Assembly (NCBI GenBank): GCA_020024645.1
Contig: JAHHTN010000063.1
Span: 1-12,734, forward strand
Source of the DNA: Faecalimonas sp.
GTDB taxonomy: Bacteria; Bacillota; Clostridia; Lachnospirales; Lachnospiraceae
DNA length: 12,734 nt
Direction of reading: 5' to 3'
Shown here: positions 11,763-12,734 of the stretch, piece by piece
Position numbering within the stretch: position 1 is the stretch's first letter
How the letters are laid out: every line of letters starts with the position of its first letter
The notes under the pieces: model-generated
Database searches by the model: none
Told to the model about the DNA's origin: nothing
Seen by the model: only the letters and a program-made list of their open reading frames with translations
Program-made: the position numbers and the translations under genes

Positions 11763-11784
11763 CATTTTTATTTTGCAATAAACA

Positions 11785-11793
11785 TGTTATAAT
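11785..11793 (+). promoter_or_regulatory. extended -10 promoter for the membrane protein gene
   Basis: TGTTATAAT has a perfect TATAAT (11788-11793) with TG three bases upstream of it, an extended -10 element. The -35 region is weak, which such promoters tolerate. It lies 73 bp before the GTG start at 11866. Confidence 0.55.
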
Positions 11794-11865
11794 TATCAAA
11801 AAATAATCAAGAAAAAGGTATTAATGACAAAACAGATTTTTTAATATAAGAAGGAGATGCGGCAG

Positions 11866-12734
11866 GTGAATGACAAAAAATGGTTTAAAAAGCCAGGGTT
11901 ATATGTATTGATTGTTATTTTAATATTAACAATAATTGGAATCCCAGTAGTAATTAATGAAATATATAAATATGGAGCAACGATTTCAAAACCATATATT
12001 ACAATATGGGGAGCGGATGAAGTATTGAGTTATTATGGTACGGTTCTTTCTTTTTTAGGAACATTTATTTTAGGTGTAGTTGCTTATAAGCAAAACGAAC
12101 GTGGCAATAGAACAAATGATAAATTAGCCGAGTTAACTAAACAAGCAAATAATTTAACAGAACAGGCAAATACTCTTAATAAAGAATTAAATGAGAGAAA
12201 TATTAAAGCAAATATACGACCAGCACTTGTTATTAATAGAGTTCGAGCAGGTTATATTGGCGACTGGCCAGGTGCTGTGGTAGCATGGATGCAAAGAGAT
12301 ATAGAAGATATTTCGCCAGATGCAATTAAAAATGTAGACGATATAAAATATTATGAAGAAGAAATTGAAGGATTTTATTTTACAATAGAGAAAAAATTTT
12401 TAAAGTTTTCACATAAATTAAGAAAAGAACAATTAGAGAATATAGAGAAGAAAATTCATCCTGAAAAGATAGATAATGAGTATACTATGGTGAGCGAAAA
12501 TAATCTTTATGCACCATACCGTTTGCTTAGTGTAGGGACAGGACCAGCGGTTAATGTTTCTGTAAGACTTTACAAACAAGGGGAAAAGGGAAATAGAAAT
12601 GTCGATGTCGCTTCTGTACCGTTAAGCTTAAAAACGAATGTTGATTATATATTGGGATTTTATTTAGAAAATATAATTGGTATGGATGAAAAATATATTT
12701 TTCCGGCAGGTGTGAAGTTCTTGAAGGAAGACCG
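11866..12734 (+). CDS. membrane protein with two helices and a coiled coil, 3' end outside window
   Basis: Open to the right edge, 289 codons visible. Start GTG 11866 has GGAG 9 nt upstream; the in-frame ATG at 11857 is directly joined to AAGGAG and cannot use it. Residues about 10-28 (LYVLIVILILTIIGIPVVIN) and 56-76 (TVLSFLGTFILGVVAYK) are membrane helices joined by a 25-residue extracytoplasmic loop with ISKPYITIWGADEVLSYYG. Residues about 77-115 form a coiled coil rich in N, K, Q and E (KLAELTKQANNLTEQANTLN). After this comes a soluble, lysine/glutamate-rich domain with no motif I can name. Such proteins are common among unassigned membrane proteins of Firmicute mobile and defence islands; no function can be claimed. 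Low GC resembles that of the agr side. Confidence 0.75.
   Translation, partial: MNDKKWFKKPGLYVLIVILILTIIGIPVVINEIYKYGATISKPYITIWGADEVLSYYGTVLSFLGTFILGVVAYKQNERGNRTNDKLAELTKQANNLTEQANTLNKELNERNIKANIRPALVINRVRAGYIGDWPGAVVAWMQRDIEDISPDAIKNVDDIKYYEEEIEGFYFTIEKKFLKFSHKLRKEQLENIEKKIHPEKIDNEYTMVSENNLYAPYRLLSVGTGPAVNVSVRLYKQGEKGNRNVDVASVPLSLKTNVDYILGFYLENIIGMDEKYIFPAGVKFLKED

Noticed and set aside
11857..11865. ATG 11857 as the start of the membrane protein
   Set aside because: It directly abuts the AAGGAG site with no spacing; GTG 11866, in the same frame, has the right 9-nt spacing.
1..12734. CRISPR array or tRNA/rRNA genes
   Set aside because: No regularly spaced repeats of CRISPR type and no cloverleaf or rRNA sequence was noticed anywhere in the window.

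Overview
The window looks like accessory DNA from a low-GC Firmicute, most likely a gut Clostridium of the Lachnospiraceae type. The signs are strong AGGAGG-type ribosome binding sites, AT-rich intergenic DNA, Tn916-family recombination modules and a clostridial Agr peptide system. This is inferred from family resemblance; no 16S or similar marker is present.

Layout. (A) 1-2250 is an Agr-type quorum-sensing locus. A LytTR response regulator (minus strand, running off the left edge) and an XRE repressor-like gene (minus) lie divergent from a small agrD-like peptide gene and agrB (plus), which overlap by one base and end at a terminator. A pair of identical 10-bp repeats, 22 bp apart, sits just upstream of the agrD promoter and is a good candidate site for the LytTR protein. 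No AgrC-type kinase is seen in the window. (B) 2260-5300 is the integrase end of a Tn916/Tn1549-type integrative element: a sigma-like factor, an HTH_16-type protein, a 329-bp structured non-coding stretch, a DUF6462-like small protein, a ribbon-helix-helix protein, a tyrosine integrase, and three GTACGACA direct repeats that look like integrase arm sites. (C) 5319-6934 looks like older or host DNA: the 3' end of metG (C-terminal tRNA-binding domain of methionyl-tRNA synthetase) with a terminator, then an autoregulated MerR/TipAS regulator with its own promoter and terminator. The 5' part of metG is not next to it, so the element in (B) appears to have split metG, or a remnant was left behind. 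(D) 7010-11404 is a second mobile module with more moderate base composition: a protein of five 70-residue zinc-ribbon repeats with a nuclease-like tail, a 59-aa companion, a MazF/PemK toxin with an extra zinc-binding tail, three tandem paralogous Xis-like proteins and a second Tn916-family integrase. (E) 11405-12734 is AT-rich again: a decayed copy of a zinc-ribbon unit related to the gene at 7010, then a two-membrane-segment, coiled-coil protein that runs off the right edge.

How the parts may work together. In (A) the AgrD precursor would be cyclised and cut by AgrB, exported, sensed by a kinase presumably outside the window, and the LytTR regulator would activate agrDB through the repeats. 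Because this locus directly abuts the sigma/xis/int end of an integrative element, it is a candidate for cell-density control of element excision or transfer; that link is inference. In (D) the overlapping toxin and xis genes suggest co-expression of element maintenance and excision functions.
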